64,000 nucleotides of DNA from an uncultured Psychrobacter sp. (GCA_947495055.1 CANLXO010000002.1:124001-188000), one strand, 5' to 3'. Positions 38,345 to 49,081 are shown, counted from the first letter of the stretch. The notes: a model not told the origin generated them from the letters alone. Numbers and translations: made by a program.

Positions 38345-38380
38345 GCGATAGACTCAGCTTAATCTGAATACTTCTATCGC
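38345..38380 (+). terminator. Possible hairpin terminator after cysB
   Basis: Arms GCGATAGA and TCTATCGC (38345-38352 and 38373-38380) with a smaller TCAG/CTGA hairpin inside. No clear T run follows, so its role as a terminator is doubtful. Confidence 0.3.
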
Positions 38381-38591
38381 AGGCTTGTTATTGATTAGCA
38401 ATTATAGATAATAGCCGCATTATTAAGATTTGTTATCACAGCTCACTCTCACCTTTATATTTGACTCTCACGCCCCATTATAGTAGCTATCAAGCGTTTG
38501 AGGCTTTTTTATGCAGTTTTAAAAAGACAATAAAAATAACACTGCTTAAAAGCTAAAAACGGTTTTTACACTCATAATGATAAGGTGATTT

Positions 38592-39611
38592 ATGACCAAT
38601 ACTATTCCTATATCCTTCTTAGATCTAGCACCTGTACCGACTGGCGCTTCTACCGCTGACGGCATCGCCCAAACAGTAGAGATTGCGCAAACTGCTGAAG
38701 ACATCGGTTTTAATCGCTACTGGATGGCGGAACACCACAATATGCCAGGTATTGCCAGTGCAGCGACCTCAGTACTCTTGTCCCACATCGGCAGCCAAAC
38801 CAAGCGTATTCGTATTGGTGCTGGCGGCATTATGCTACCCAACCATGCGCCTTTAGTCGTCGCTGAGCAGTTCGGCACGCTACAAGCCTTGTACGGTGAT
38901 CGTATTGATTTGGGACTTGGTCGTGCGCCCGGTACCGATGGCGCCACCTTTAAAGCATTAGGGCGTACAATGAATGATGCCGAGCGCTTCCCGCAAGAGG
39001 TACAAGAGCTGCTCTATCTACTAGGTAATGATAGTGATAATAGCCCCGTACAAGCCTTTCCTGGGGCGCGCTCCAATGTACCGATCTGGATACTAGGCTC
39101 ATCCTTGTTTGGCGCAACGCTAGCCGCGCATCTGGGACTGCCTTATGTATTTGCATCACATTTTGCCCCGCAAGCGCTCACGCAAGCAATAGCGACTTAC
39201 CGCGCGCAGTTTAAACCATCGAAATACTTGGATAAGCCCTATGTGATGTTGGCGGCTAATTTGCTGCTCGCTGATGATGAGGCTACCGCGCACTATCACT
39301 TTACCTCAGCGCAGCAGAGCTTTGTACGTTTGCGCCGCGGTGAGCGCGGACAGATGCCAAAACCCACTCATAGTATGGATGCCATCTGGAGCCCTGCTGA
39401 AAAGGTCATGGTCGATAGCGCTCTGTCAGTATCGTTCATCGGTAGCGTGGAGACGGTGCAGCCTAAACTCGCAGCATTCATCGCTCAGCATCAGCCAGAC
39501 GAGCTGATCGTTACCGCCAATATCTATGATCAAGCGGCGCGCCTGCGTTCACTTGAACTTACACCTGAGCTAAACTTGTTTACTTTACAATCTATCGCTA
39601 GCCCTGCATAA
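38592..39611 (+). CDS. LLM class flavin-dependent oxidoreductase
   Basis: A 339-residue bacterial luciferase-like monooxygenase family protein. [20 protein letters not shown] at the N-terminus, [42 protein letters not shown] and the [16 protein letters not shown] block are characteristic of the subgroup with E. coli YhbW. Members use FMNH2 and O2; the substrate of this subgroup is unknown. No signal peptide. It precedes a small membrane-protein gene on the same strand by 30 bases. The 291-base region upstream holds only the possible cysB hairpin. Confidence 0.92.
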   Translation: MTNTIPISFLDLAPVPTGASTADGIAQTVEIAQTAEDIGFNRYWMAEHHNMPGIASAATSVLLSHIGSQTKRIRIGAGGIMLPNHAPLVVAEQFGTLQALYGDRIDLGLGRAPGTDGATFKALGRTMNDAERFPQEVQELLYLLGNDSDNSPVQAFPGARSNVPIWILGSSLFGATLAAHLGLPYVFASHFAPQALTQAIATYRAQFKPSKYLDKPYVMLAANLLLADDEATAHYHFTSAQQSFVRLRRGERGQMPKPTHSMDAIWSPAEKVMVDSALSVSFIGSVETVQPKLAAFIAQHQPDELIVTANIYDQAARLRSLELTPELNLFTLQSIASPA

Positions 39612-39641
39612 TTATTTTATAATTATTATAGGAAGAATAGA

Positions 39642-39806
39642 ATGGAAGTTACTACCGTCATGGGTGCGTCTTTAATGATTGGCTCGTCAATATTTTTGTA
39701 TATTGTTGCTTTGATCATCGTTTTAGCTTTTTTTGGTTATCTCACTTATCGTGTCAGTCCTAAAGGCAAAGCCCGCCGTGAAGAGAGACGTAATAGACGC
39801 AAGTAG
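39642..39806 (+). CDS. Small single-span membrane protein
   Basis: A 54-residue protein too short for routine ORF calling. A hydrophobic segment (SLMIGSSIFLYIVALIIVLA, residues 10-29, continuing to FFGYLTY) is followed by a strongly basic tail (SPKGKARREERRNRRK). The topology is probably N-out/C-in by the positive-inside rule. AGGAAG lies eight bases before the ATG, and a strong terminator follows, both of which support a real gene. No family is recognised. It may be cotranscribed with the flavin oxidoreductase. Confidence 0.75.
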   Translation: MEVTTVMGASLMIGSSIFLYIVALIIVLAFFGYLTYRVSPKGKARREERRNRRK

Positions 39807-39822
39807 CTGTCCTCTTAAATTA

Positions 39823-39860
39823 AAAAAACCTTCTATTTGAATAAGTAGAAGGTTTTTTTT
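39823..39860. terminator. Bidirectional terminator between the small membrane protein and the AEC transporter
   Basis: Stem AAAAAACCTTCTA / TAGAAGG followed by eight T (39823-39835 and 39846-39860) with A run on the left. It can end both convergent transcripts. Confidence 0.92.
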
Positions 39861-39883
39861 GGCTTCCCTTTAAGTTAAAAACG

Positions 39884-40855
39884 CTACATCAGTCCAAGCA
39901 GCCGCAGTACTGCCGCTCCAATAGCCATACCAAACATACCGACTACCGTCGTAAATGCCAAGATATTCGCCGCCAAAATATCGTTGCCACCCATTGCTTT
40001 TGCCATCACATAACTAGCAGCAGCGGTAGGAGATGCTACCATAAGAAATAGCACACCCATATGTACACCTGATAGTCCAAAAGCTAAACCAACTAAAATA
40101 GCGATAATCGGTGCAATAATAATACGTCCGATACTTGCCTGCATAGACAAGCCTGAGGGATGCAGCATGGATTTTAGGTCGATGCTCGCGCCTGCGCATA
40201 TAAGCGCTAAAGGCAGTGCGACTGCTGCAAGCAAATCTCCTGTCGTATGGATAACGCCTGCGATTGGCGGTAGTGGCAGAGCTTTATAAATAAATGCCGC
40301 AAGTAGCGCTAAGATTAGCGGGTTGGTAAAGAGTTTTTTGACAATCATAATGGTGCGTGTTGTCCAAGTATCATCGACGCTTTTGGACACGCGGCTCAAG
40401 GTAATGACAGCTAAGATGTTAAATAATATCGTGACGATACCCATATAAACGGCGCCGATACTCAAACCAAAATTGCCGTAAGCGTTGGCGACAGTTGCAA
40501 GACCAATAATCGCCATGTTGCTACGAAAGACCCCTTGGACAAAGACCCCTTGATCGGTCGGCGCACGAATAAAGCGTTTGGCGTAAATCTCGCTTCCAAT
40601 AAATAAGATAAAGGTGACGATGATACCTGCGATAATAAGAACAATTTGCTTAGAATAATCCACTTCACTATCAACCACACTAAAAAACAGTAGCGCAGGC
40701 AAGCAGTAGTTGAAGACAAAATAAGAGCCTTGATCGATAAAGGTCTGACTGATCTCGCCGCGTTTTTGCATAAAAAAACCCAACCCCATCAAAAACAGGT
40801 TGGGCAGTACGATAGTAATGGCAAAGACAATAGCGTCAATCATAGACAGGCTCAA
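39884..40855 (-). CDS. AEC family transporter
   Basis: A 323-residue inner-membrane protein with about ten predicted helices, of the auxin efflux carrier (AEC) family. IVLPNLFLMGLGFFMQKRGEI at the N-terminus, SNMAIIGLATVANAYG and the central ATGDLLAAVALPLALICAGAS block with L-P-L-x-L-I-x-G are usual for AEC proteins, which in bacteria export malate or other organic acids. It lies 65 bases downstream of mnmG on the same strand, without a clear terminator between them, so readthrough is possible. The substrate is not deducible. Confidence 0.9.
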   Translation of the reverse strand: MSLSMIDAIVFAITIVLPNLFLMGLGFFMQKRGEISQTFIDQGSYFVFNYCLPALLFFSVVDSEVDYSKQIVLIIAGIIVTFILFIGSEIYAKRFIRAPTDQGVFVQGVFRSNMAIIGLATVANAYGNFGLSIGAVYMGIVTILFNILAVITLSRVSKSVDDTWTTRTIMIVKKLFTNPLILALLAAFIYKALPLPPIAGVIHTTGDLLAAVALPLALICAGASIDLKSMLHPSGLSMQASIGRIIIAPIIAILVGLAFGLSGVHMGVLFLMVASPTAAASYVMAKAMGGNDILAANILAFTTVVGMFGMAIGAAVLRLLGLM

Positions 40856-40920
40856 GTCAGCGGGACTTAAAATAGCAAAGATGGCAGGTGCTCAAAGCTC
40901 AAGCACCTTGTAGGTGACTT

Positions 40921-42816
40921 TTATGAGCCCAGCGCTGCTTTGGCTTTTTTCTGCTTTTTGACAGTCATAGCAAGTAGCTGAATCGCCGCTGGCGTCACCC
41001 CGCTGACGCGCCCTGCTTGCGCTAGTGTCGCAGGACGTACTTTGCTAAGCTTTTGCACGATCTCATTGGAGAGACCTGAGACTACGCTGTAATCAAAGTC
41101 AATGGGCAGCGCGGTATTCTCTAGGCGCTTCATCTGATCAATGTCGTCTTGCTGGCGATCGATGTAGCCTGCGTACTTGACTGATATTTCAATCTGTTCA
41201 CCAACTAAGGTATCGACGTGCGAATCCGTAATCGCTGCAATATCAGCAAAATTTATTTGTGGACGTTTTAGCAGATCAAAAGCCGTCGCTTCTTTGGATA
41301 ACACATCGCCTGTTTGCTCAGCGACCTTTTGTCCTAGAGCATTGGTAGGGGTTGCCCACATGTCTTTTAGGCGCGCAGACTCAGTAGCAATGGCTTCCAT
41401 TTTTTGCTCGTAGGCTTGCCAGCGTTCGTCATCCACCAAACCAAGCTTACGACCCGTCTCAGTCAAGCGTTGATCCGCATTATCTTCACGTAGTAATAAG
41501 CGATACTCGGCACGGCTAGTAAACATGCGATACGGCTCGGTGGTGCCATGAGTGATTAAATCATCGACGAGTACGCCAAGATACGCTTCATCGCGGCGCG
41601 GGGTCCAAGTGTCATACTCACTATTGTTAGTGGTCACTAACGCCGCATTCGTTCCTGCGAGCAAACCCTGCACGCCTGCTTCTTCATAGCCCGTTGTACC
41701 GTTGATTTGACCGGCAAAATACAAGCGATCAATAGATTTGGTCTCAAGCGTTGGCTTTAGATTTTGTGGATCAAAATAATCGTACTCAATCGCATAGCCT
41801 GGACGGGTAATGTGCGCGTTTTCTAAGCCTTTCATACTATGAATAAACTCAAGCTGCACATCAAAGGGCAAGCTGGTTGAGATGCCATTTGGATACAATT
41901 CGTGCGTAGTCAAACCTTCTGGTTCAATAAAGATTTGATGACTGTCTTTATCCGCAAAGCGGTGAATTTTATCTTCAATCGATGGGCAATAACGTGGACC
42001 GACGCCTTCGATTTTACCTGAGAACATTGGTGAGCGATCGAGATTCTCGCGGATGATGTCATGAGTACGCGCGTTGGTATGGGTGATATAACAGTTGACT
42101 TGCTCAGGGTGCATGGATACATCGCCCATATAGCTCATCACCGGAAGCGGTGTATCACCCGGCTGTACCGTCATCACACTAAAGTCCACCGTGCGCGCAT
42201 CAATACGTGCGGGCGTGCCTGTCTTTAGGCGACCCACTGGCAACTTTAGCTCACGCAAACGGTCTGCCAATTTAATAGAAGGTTGATCCCCTGCGCGGCC
42301 GCCTTTTGAATTCTCAAGCCCAATATGAATAACACCGCCCAAGAAGGTGCCCGAGGTCAGAATAACCGTCTCAGTCTTAAAGATAATACCAGTGGAGGTG
42401 ACAACCGCCGTCGCGCGACCGTTCTCGACCAAAATATCATCAGCACCTTGTTGGAATAGATCCAGATTAGGCTGGTTCTCAAGCGTATGACGAATGGCAG
42501 CTTTGTACAAGATACGATCCGCTTGTGCGCGCGTGGCACGTACGGCAGCACCTTTACGACTGTTTAACACCCGAAACTGTATGCCAGCTTTGTCCGTTGC
42601 AAGCGCCATAGCACCGCCTAACGCATCAATCTCACGCACTAGATGTGATTTACCGATACCGCCAATAGCAGGATTACAGCTCATCTGCCCAAGCGTCTCG
42701 ATATTATGCGTGAGCAGCAAGGTCTGCGCGCCCATGCGAGCCGCCGCTAGTGCCGCTTCGGTACCAGCGTGACCGCCACCGATCACGACCACATCGTAAG
42801 TTTTTGGGTATTGCAT
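40921..42816 (-). CDS. mnmG: tRNA uridine-5-carboxymethylaminomethyl synthesis enzyme MnmG
   Basis: A 631-residue FAD enzyme which, with MnmE, builds the 5-(carboxymethyl)aminomethyl group on wobble uridine 34. The dinucleotide-binding [17 protein letters not shown] (13-29) and the two family signatures [20 protein letters not shown] and [12 protein letters not shown] are present; the C-terminal helical domain for MnmE and tRNA contacts begins near 480. The length equals that of E. coli MnmG (629). The partner mnmE is not in the window. MnmA (44792-46039) acts on the same nucleotide. Confidence 0.98.
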   Translation of the reverse strand: MQYPKTYDVVVIGGGHAGTEAALAAARMGAQTLLLTHNIETLGQMSCNPAIGGIGKSHLVREIDALGGAMALATDKAGIQFRVLNSRKGAAVRATRAQADRILYKAAIRHTLENQPNLDLFQQGADDILVENGRATAVVTSTGIIFKTETVILTSGTFLGGVIHIGLENSKGGRAGDQPSIKLADRLRELKLPVGRLKTGTPARIDARTVDFSVMTVQPGDTPLPVMSYMGDVSMHPEQVNCYITHTNARTHDIIRENLDRSPMFSGKIEGVGPRYCPSIEDKIHRFADKDSHQIFIEPEGLTTHELYPNGISTSLPFDVQLEFIHSMKGLENAHITRPGYAIEYDYFDPQNLKPTLETKSIDRLYFAGQINGTTGYEEAGVQGLLAGTNAALVTTNNSEYDTWTPRRDEAYLGVLVDDLITHGTTEPYRMFTSRAEYRLLLREDNADQRLTETGRKLGLVDDERWQAYEQKMEAIATESARLKDMWATPTNALGQKVAEQTGDVLSKEATAFDLLKRPQINFADIAAITDSHVDTLVGEQIEISVKYAGYIDRQQDDIDQMKRLENTALPIDFDYSVVSGLSNEIVQKLSKVRPATLAQAGRVSGVTPAAIQLLAMTVKKQKKAKAALGS

Positions 42817-42936
42817 GCGTGCCTCGCTTGACAGATAACGTCAATAAAAATAACGTCAATGTAAAAATAGTCGCTAATTATAACAATATTCGACGGTTAA
42901 TAGCAGACCGTATTGTACAGTCATAGATAGGCACTG

Positions 42937-43470
42937 CTAGTCATCATCAACGCGGCGCGCAGGACTCAAGGGTACGATACGATCCGCCTGACCGCTGGCA
43001 AGCATATGCTGGCTGCCATAGCCTTCTGGATTAATCTGTAAGTACGCATTCATCTTGCCAATCGCCTCGCCATCGTCGCTCGCTAGTATTCTAGCTTGAA
43101 TTATCTCAACGGGTGGCAGCGGTAGATTTTTGAGTAGTGCAAGTAGCAGATCGTTATCGCCTTTATTAACGACTAATTCGATGAGCTGACGCGCGTCAAT
43201 CGGTAGATCTGGCGTGTTCTGCGCTAGCAGTGCTAAATGATAAGCACCAGTCGGATCTTGATCGGCAACAACGCGCTGTTCGATTGCGATATAGGTCGCT
43301 TCAGTTGCCCCGCCTGCGACGCTTAACTGATGGATACATTTGAGCGCTGAATTTGGTTCATTCCCAGCCATATCAATGATGCGCGTTGATTCAGTTTTGA
43401 GATGCTCACGGCGCTTTTCAATGGCAGCTTGCTCAGTGTTTTTTTGATTATTTAATTCTTGAGTTGTCAT
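42937..43470 (-). CDS. Unrecognised soluble protein
   Basis: A 177-residue protein I do not recognise. It is charged at the N-terminus (EKRREHLKTES), leucine-rich and probably helical in the middle (DLLLALLKNLPLPP), has no signal peptide or membrane segment, and ends SPARRVDDD. Residues 45-140 could form short helical repeats (ALKCIHQLS, GAYHLALLAQN, DARQLIELV, DNDLLLALLKN). Codon use and composition resemble those of neighbouring housekeeping genes, so it is probably native. It lies between mnmG and grxD, 120 bases upstream of mnmG on the same strand. Confidence 0.75.
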   Translation of the reverse strand: MTTQELNNQKNTEQAAIEKRREHLKTESTRIIDMAGNEPNSALKCIHQLSVAGGATEATYIAIEQRVVADQDPTGAYHLALLAQNTPDLPIDARQLIELVVNKGDNDLLLALLKNLPLPPVEIIQARILASDDGEAIGKMNAYLQINPEGYGSQHMLASGQADRIVPLSPARRVDDD

Positions 43471-43585
43471 AAGTGTCTCTTATTATTTATATAAAAGTAT
43501 TGCGCGCTTTTTTATCTTTTACGCTTTTTATCATGTCAGCTATATGGGACTAACGTCTATAAAAACAAGGGGTTATGTAGACAAT

Positions 43586-43623
43586 AAAAATCCCAAGCCA
43601 TCTAGCTATAAGATGACTTGGGA
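43586..43623 (-). terminator. Intrinsic terminator after grxD
   Basis: On the minus strand, TCCCAAGTCATCT and AGATGGCTTGGGA pair over 13 bases (one wobble) around a 7-base loop, followed by TTTTT (complement of 43586-43590). It lies about 45 bases after the grxD stop. Confidence 0.9.
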
Positions 43624-43667
43624 CTAAGTATCAAACGATATACAGTACCGATTAAAACAGTTAGATT

Positions 43668-44015
43668 TTAAGCCGCTGGACTGTTTGCCTCTACCAAAGG
43701 CTTGAGCTCACCTGATTGGTACATTTGCAAGATAATATCTGAGCCGCCCATCAATTCACCATCGATCCATAATTGCGGAAACGTTGGCCAGTTCGCAACT
43801 TTTGGCAACGTTGCACGAATCTCTGGATTCTCTAAAATATTGACAAAAGCAAAAGGACGGCCAATCTGCGTCAATACTTCGATCGAGCGCGCTGAAAATC
43901 CGCACTGCGGGAACTGCGGCGTACCTTTCATATAGATAATGACTTTATTATCACGGATTTGATCGCGGATTAATTGTTCGACATCGTTTGCTGCGTTTGG
44001 GGTTTGCTCGCTCAT
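43668..44015 (-). CDS. grxD: Monothiol glutaredoxin Grx4/GrxD
   Basis: A 115-residue CGFS-type monothiol glutaredoxin, which binds a [2Fe-2S] cluster with glutathione and takes part in iron-sulfur cluster delivery. CGFS is C38-S41, followed by the WPTFPQLWIDGELMGGSDI block that binds glutathione. The start at 44015 is set by AGGAG six bases upstream and by the family N-terminus (VEQLIRDQIRDNKVIIYMKG). The frame is open 37 codons further upstream, but that part is not like the family. It ends at a strong terminator; ispF lies upstream on the same strand. Confidence 0.97.
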   Translation of the reverse strand: MSEQTPNAANDVEQLIRDQIRDNKVIIYMKGTPQFPQCGFSARSIEVLTQIGRPFAFVNILENPEIRATLPKVANWPTFPQLWIDGELMGGSDIILQMYQSGELKPLVEANSPAA

Positions 44016-44150
44016 AAAAGCTCCTAATGGTAAAAGGTTAAAATTTGATTGGATATCTGTGCTACATGGGGTAATCAAGGGTTTATTGCAAGCAATACTC
44101 AGTAATTGAGAGCCTGATGATCTCATCTAAAGATGACGTACCCTATTATA

Positions 44151-44648
44151 TTAAGTACTTTCACTGGGCACCAATAATACCACGGCGCTTGCCATTATGC
44201 CCTCTTGACGACCCGTAAATCCAAGCTTTTCGCTCGTAGTCGCTTTGACACTGATATTACTGATGTCAGTTTGTAAGTCGCTGGCGATATTAGCACGCAT
44301 GGCTTCATTGTAAGGCGCGATTTTGGGTCGCTCGCACATAATGGTAATGTCCGCATTACCAAGCATATACCCGGCCTCTATCACCTTAGTATAGACATAA
44401 CGCAGTAGCACTCGCGAGTCCAGACCTGCGTGCGCGCTGTCAGTATCAGGAAAATGCTGACCGATATCACCGAGCGCTAACGCTCCAAGCAGGGCATCTG
44501 CAAGTGCGTGAAGCACCACGTCACCGTCCGAGTGCGCAAGCAAGCTATGCGTATGCTCGATAGGCACGCCCGCTAGTATCACGTATTGCTGCTGCTGACC
44601 ATTATTATGAAACGCATGAACGTCTATACCTTGACCGATTTTTATCAT
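44151..44648 (-). CDS. ispF: 2-C-methyl-D-erythritol 2,4-cyclodiphosphate synthase
   Basis: A 165-residue trimeric enzyme of the MEP isoprenoid pathway. [11 protein letters not shown] has the zinc ligands Asp and His, [20 protein letters not shown] is the family signature with the third ligand, and [11 protein letters not shown] and [17 protein letters not shown] are at the expected places. Length fits the family (157-165). ispD is not adjacent here. The divergent mnmA gene starts 143 bases away. The upstream region of the two is AT-rich and has a TATAAT at 44749-44754 oriented to mnmA. Confidence 0.97.
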   Translation of the reverse strand: MIKIGQGIDVHAFHNNGQQQQYVILAGVPIEHTHSLLAHSDGDVVLHALADALLGALALGDIGQHFPDTDSAHAGLDSRVLLRYVYTKVIEAGYMLGNADITIMCERPKIAPYNEAMRANIASDLQTDISNISVKATTSEKLGFTGRQEGIMASAVVLLVPSEST

Positions 44649-44748
44649 AATTTTTCACATTAAAATTATTAAAAACTACTATCTAATTTTTAGCGCTACA
44701 TTTAGCGCAATAGTCGCGCGCTGCTCGCCACCGATTTTGTTTACCTGA

Positions 44749-44754
44749 TATAAT
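44749..44754 (+). promoter_or_regulatory. Candidate -10 element of mnmA
   Basis: TATAAT at 44749-44754, 37 bases before the mnmA start. No convincing -35 hexamer was found 16-18 bases upstream, so the assignment is tentative. Confidence 0.35.
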
Positions 44755-44791
44755 ACAGCTTTATTTTATCACAAGTTGTTGAGTGACTTTT

Positions 44792-46039
44792 ATGTCCGTT
44801 AAACCAGATACCTTATCAAAAAACACCTTAGCAAAAGATACTTCAGTTGCATCCTCTTTTCACGCTCATCGTCCGCTTACCTTGGCCGATATAGATAACC
44901 CAAGCGATAAGCATGTCATCGTCGGTATGTCAGGCGGCGTTGACTCGTCTGTATCCGCCGTTTTGCTCAAGCAGGCAGGCTTTAAGGTTGAAGGTCTATT
45001 CATGAAAAACTGGGAAGAAGATGACGGCACCGAATACTGTACGGCTATGGATGATTTAGCGGACGCGCAAGCGGTGTGCGATAAGATAGGTATCAAACTT
45101 CATACCGCAAACTTTGCAATGGAGTACTGGGACAGAGTTTTTGAGCACTTTTTGGCAGAATATAAAGCAGGACGCACGCCCAATCCTGATATTTTGTGCA
45201 ACAAAGAGATTAAGTTCAAAGCATTTTTGGACTATGCGCTTACATTAGGAGCAGACTTTATCGCTACCGGTCATTATACGCGCCGCAGCGTTAATGATAC
45301 TAATGATAATGGCGTAGAAGTTGCGCAGCTACTACGTGGTCTCGATGACAATAAAGATCAAAGCTATTTTTTGCATGCAGTCGGCGGTGACAAACTTGCC
45401 AAAACCTTGTTCCCTATTGGTGAGCTTGAAAAACCTGTCGTACGCCAAATCGCTGAAGCGCATGACTTAGCGACTGCTAAGAAAAAAGACTCTACGGGGA
45501 TTTGCTTCATTGGTGAGCGCCGATTCAAGGACTTTTTACAGCAGTACTTGCCTGCGCAAAAAGGCGACATTATCACTGACGACAACAAAGTGATTGGCAC
45601 TCATGATGGGCTGATGTATTACACCTTAGGTCAACGCGGCGGAATTGGTATTGGCGGGGTCAAAGACCGTGTTGATGCACCTTGGTTTGTATTAGCAAAG
45701 GATTTGGACAACAACCAATTAATCGTCGGTCAAGGTCATGAGCACCCTATGCTGATGAGCCGTGAGCTACGCGCTTATAAGCTCGATTGGGTTGAGGGCT
45801 TAGCGCCTACGGACGTCTTTAGTGAGCAAGGACTGCGCTGTATGGCAAAGTCGCGTTACCGTCAGCCTGATCAAGCCTGTCGTGTGTTTGCTATTAATGA
45901 TGATAGTAGCGAAGTCAAAGTAGTATTTGATGCGCCGCAACGTGCAGTAACCCCAGGTCAATCGGCAGTATTTTATAGTGACGATGTTTGTTTGGGTGGC
46001 GGCGTGATTGAGTCTATTGATGCGCCAGTATCTTTATGA
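44792..46039 (+). CDS. mnmA: tRNA-specific 2-thiouridylase MnmA
   Basis: A 415-residue ATP pyrophosphatase that inserts sulfur at position 2 of wobble uridine 34 in Glu, Gln and Lys tRNAs, receiving sulfur from TusE. The PP-loop is [12 protein letters not shown] (45-56), [12 protein letters not shown] and [16 protein letters not shown] carry the two catalytic cysteines, and the C-terminal beta domain ends with [13 protein letters not shown]. The N-terminus is extended by about 35 residues relative to E. coli MnmA. I chose the ATG at 44792, not the GTG at 44783. A 17-base tandem duplication spans its stop codon. Confidence 0.97.
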   Translation: MSVKPDTLSKNTLAKDTSVASSFHAHRPLTLADIDNPSDKHVIVGMSGGVDSSVSAVLLKQAGFKVEGLFMKNWEEDDGTEYCTAMDDLADAQAVCDKIGIKLHTANFAMEYWDRVFEHFLAEYKAGRTPNPDILCNKEIKFKAFLDYALTLGADFIATGHYTRRSVNDTNDNGVEVAQLLRGLDDNKDQSYFLHAVGGDKLAKTLFPIGELEKPVVRQIAEAHDLATAKKKDSTGICFIGERRFKDFLQQYLPAQKGDIITDDNKVIGTHDGLMYYTLGQRGGIGIGGVKDRVDAPWFVLAKDLDNNQLIVGQGHEHPMLMSRELRAYKLDWVEGLAPTDVFSEQGLRCMAKSRYRQPDQACRVFAINDDSSEVKVVFDAPQRAVTPGQSAVFYSDDVCLGGGVIESIDAPVSL

Positions 46040-46058
46040 TTCCAGTATCTTTGTGATT
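46025..46058. repeat. 17-base tandem duplication across the mnmA stop codon
   Basis: CCAGTATCTTTATGATT (46025-46041) and CCAGTATCTTTGTGATT (46042-46058) are adjacent and differ at one base. The first copy contains the last codons and stop of mnmA. Confidence 0.8.
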
Positions 46059-46243
46059 GTTAGTAAGACAGTTTTTTAGTCGCTATATTCATCATTAAAT
46101 ATGTAAACCATGTTTTATTATTTAGCTACTTTATCTCTACTCACTGTTGTATACCTTTGTCACTCTTATTAGCTAGCTCGTTGATAATATTGATTGTTTT
46201 ACTATTACTAACTTTAGCTATTAGTTTTGATTAAGGATGCCTC

Positions 46244-48097
46244 ATGCCAGTTCGATTTGCTGCTAAATATTATTCGCTAAGAGCTATTGAAGTTATTTTA
46301 TACCCTGTTCTTGCATTTGTAGTTATCGCGCCACTCGCAGCTCAAGCAGCACCATCTGATATGGGCAGCATTACGGTCACCAGTTCTAACGCTCTGACTG
46401 GTTCTGCTTCTGGCACTTATGTAGCAGCAGGTTCAGGCGCTACTGGTAGCTTTATGCTTACCCGTAACAACACCAGAGGCTATGCTAACGCTGTAGTCAT
46501 TACTCCTGGCAATAATGGTATTGAAATTAGAAATAACGCTGATGCGGCCAACAATAACGATAGCTTTACTTATACGTTTGCTATTACACCAGACAACAAT
46601 AATGCCATCCATTCCATAAAAATCGGTCAGGCCAGCTATACGACAGGAGGCAACTCGGAGGTTGCTCGTCATACTCTTAGTAATGTCACCCAAAATAGTG
46701 CTATCGATATACCCAGCCGTATCTATGTAAATGACAATCCATCTGTCCCTTTTTATTACGAGGCTATGGGCGATTACTTTATGGGTAGCAGAGAAAGTGG
46801 TACTAATATTTTTAGATACAATGTTGATACCTCTGAGGCGCAAGTTCGTTCTAATAGCACGAATAATTTATATTTCTATAAGATAAACGAGCTTGCAGGA
46901 AGCAATGTAACTGGCACTAGAAGGTATGAGCCAAGTTTAGTTAACAATGAAGTTCGTTTTGCAGGCGCAGGCTCTAGAGGAGTATTACCGCCTACCCCAA
47001 CTTTTGCTAACATTTTAAAGAGCACGTCGACCAATCCAAATAATCAAAACACCTTTACTGCACTTACTAATAACCAAACTATCAATGGCAACAGCTATGT
47101 GACTTATGGTATAGAAAATAGTAGTAGTAATTACGTTGTCGCGGTTCGTAATGTCACCTCTATCACGTTAACTTACGATGCAATTATGAATGGTAGCAAT
47201 GCTTTTCCAGGGAATATCATTGGTGAGACATTTAATGAATGGATCAGCTTTGGGATCGAGAGCGCGCCTGTCTATGTATTTTCAGGTACAGTATTCAACG
47301 ACAATGGCGGCATCAATGATAATAACGCCAATCTTGAGACGATAGGCGGTATCTATGATAATAGCCGTTATTTTAATGGCATCTTTAACCCTACTCCGAC
47401 CTCCTCGCCTGAGCTCGGCATCGCTGGTAGTACCGTTAGGTTAGTCAGCGACTGTAATAGCAACAATCCAACCGTCTATGCAACTAGTACCACGACCAAC
47501 ACAGGTACTTATCAGTTTACGGTGCTGCCTAGTGTCATCGGTAGTAACTCTTTAGTTTGCCTGATCGAAACTCGCGCTAACACGAATGACTATCCTATTC
47601 GTACGACTACTGACAAAAGAGCGGTGTCGTTGACGACAGATACTTACAGATATCCAAACAATAACTTTGGTAGAGTCGTTGCACAAAATGCAGCTTTGGT
47701 ACTCGAAAAAGAGCAAGCAGCTAATGATTGTCGTATTACTTCTCTGACTGATTCGTCTCTTGCCTATAGCAAAGGTGCTTTATCAACCTCTGAGACTGGC
47801 GCAGGTGCTAATGTGCGCCCTGGCATGTGTATCGCCTACAAAATCACGGCAACAAACCGAGCCAACTAGGCTATTAGTAACTTTGTCATGCAAGATATCT
47901 TGCAACTAGGTAATAATAGTACGACTGTGACCTCAAAGCTTGCGAACCCAAGATTGAACGTCAATCAATATGCGAGTAATAGTGTGCCTATTGGTGAAAA
48001 TGGTACCGTCGTAACCATCCCACTGCCTTTAGATCCTAGAGCCAATCGTACTTTTTATTTTAATACTCAGTATGGTTCGACTCAGTCGGGGTCTTGA
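46244..48097 (+). pseudogene. Exported SdrD B-like protein, split by an in-frame amber codon
   Basis: An exported protein with a signal peptide (residues 1-36, ending AAQAAP). Residues 37-330 are rich in Asn, Ser and Thr with beta character, and VFSGTVFNDNGGINDNNANLE starts an SdrD B/Cna-B-like domain (about 345-470). The reading frame stops at TAG (47867-47869) after TATNRAN and resumes in exactly the same frame with AISNFVMQDILQLGNN for 75 codons. Because the downstream part reads as natural continuation (DUF11-like), I infer a nonsense mutation, probably CAG to TAG, or suppression. The ATG start follows AAGGATG. The full-length protein is probably longer. Confidence 0.7.
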
Positions 48098-48118
48098 TAT
48101 ATCTAGAAGTTATTAAAT

Positions 48119-48967
48119 TTACTTTCTGACTGTAGCATTAGCGATGCTCACTGTACTACTTGTTACAACGCCTCTTTCCCCTTTTGTCTCATCATTGACG
48201 GTGTATATCTGATAGGTCAGGCGAGCAATGGGTTCAAGCTCTGAGGTAAACTGATAAAATTTGACGTCATAACTGCCAGGCTCCCATCCATCATAAGGTT
48301 TAAAACTTACCCAATTCTGATTACTATCTGCGATGATGTTTTTCTTCTCGAACAACAGGACTTGGCCTGTCTCATTATTCACCCATTTTACAAAGGCAAA
48401 AGGACTAGCAGGTACTTTGCCAGCAGTATCCAAATGCGCGAATAGCTTGGCGTTTTTATTGAGCATTGAGGTATCTATAGACGCCTGCGGCATACTGCTA
48501 TCATAAGAGAGCTTAACCTCGCCAACTAAAGGCCGTGTATCACCTTTATCATATAACTCTTCAATCGCACGTTCTGCAAATCGTCTTTTATCTGTGATCA
48601 CTTCGCTGTCACCTTTTGCCATAAACTTATCGACGTACTGCCCAAGCACATAGTCAGGCATAGTATCAACCATCGCTTGTGCTTGCTCTTGTGAGTAGTC
48701 GTTGATAGAAGTTGAATCTGACCCTGTCACATTTGAAATGGCTTGCTGAGCCGCACTATCACGCCCGTTCAAGGAATCGTCTGATGCCAGACCATTTGCT
48801 GAGTTAAAAGCGTCTTGATTATTATTTGTATCAGAAGATACTGCTGATTGCTGCTTGGCTTGCATCACATAATCCATCTGCTGCTTAGTCATAAACAAAT
48901 AAGTGCTGAAAACCCCAAAGACGAATGCCACAACAACGGATGATAAAAATAAAGTTTTGTCTTTCAT
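48119..48967 (-). CDS. Unrecognised membrane-anchored exported protein
   Basis: A 282-residue protein with an N-terminal membrane anchor (LFLSSVVVAFVFGVFSTYLF), a polar Ser/Asn/Gln-rich linker (residues 40-100) and a beta-rich C-terminal domain (WVNNETGQVLLFEKKNII, WVSFKPYDGWEPGSYDVKFY, ARLTYQIYTV). The linker and anchor suggest the domain sits in the periplasm. The C-terminal domain could be an immunoglobulin-like fold, judging only by its strand pattern. It is convergent to the amber-split gene, 21 bases from its end. I do not recognise a family. Confidence 0.75.
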   Translation of the reverse strand: MKDKTLFLSSVVVAFVFGVFSTYLFMTKQQMDYVMQAKQQSAVSSDTNNNQDAFNSANGLASDDSLNGRDSAAQQAISNVTGSDSTSINDYSQEQAQAMVDTMPDYVLGQYVDKFMAKGDSEVITDKRRFAERAIEELYDKGDTRPLVGEVKLSYDSSMPQASIDTSMLNKNAKLFAHLDTAGKVPASPFAFVKWVNNETGQVLLFEKKNIIADSNQNWVSFKPYDGWEPGSYDVKFYQFTSELEPIARLTYQIYTVNDETKGERGVVTSSTVSIANATVRK

Positions 48968-48996
48968 AATATAAAGTATTTACCTATAACGCATAA

Positions 48997-49033
48997 AAAA
49001 AGGTATCGACTACTTGATAGACAATACCTTTTT
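48997..49033 (-). terminator. Intrinsic terminator of the lipoprotein gene
   Basis: Perfect 10-base stem AAAAAGGTAT / ATACCTTTTT (48997-49006 and 49024-49033) with T runs on both ends. It lies downstream of the minus-strand lipoprotein gene at 49082-49732. A second small hairpin (AGCTTATT/AATAAGCT, near 49042-49060) lies just beside it. Confidence 0.85.
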
Positions 49034-49081
49034 GTTTAGTAAGCTTATTAATAATAAGCTAGTAGGTGATAATCTTCTAAA

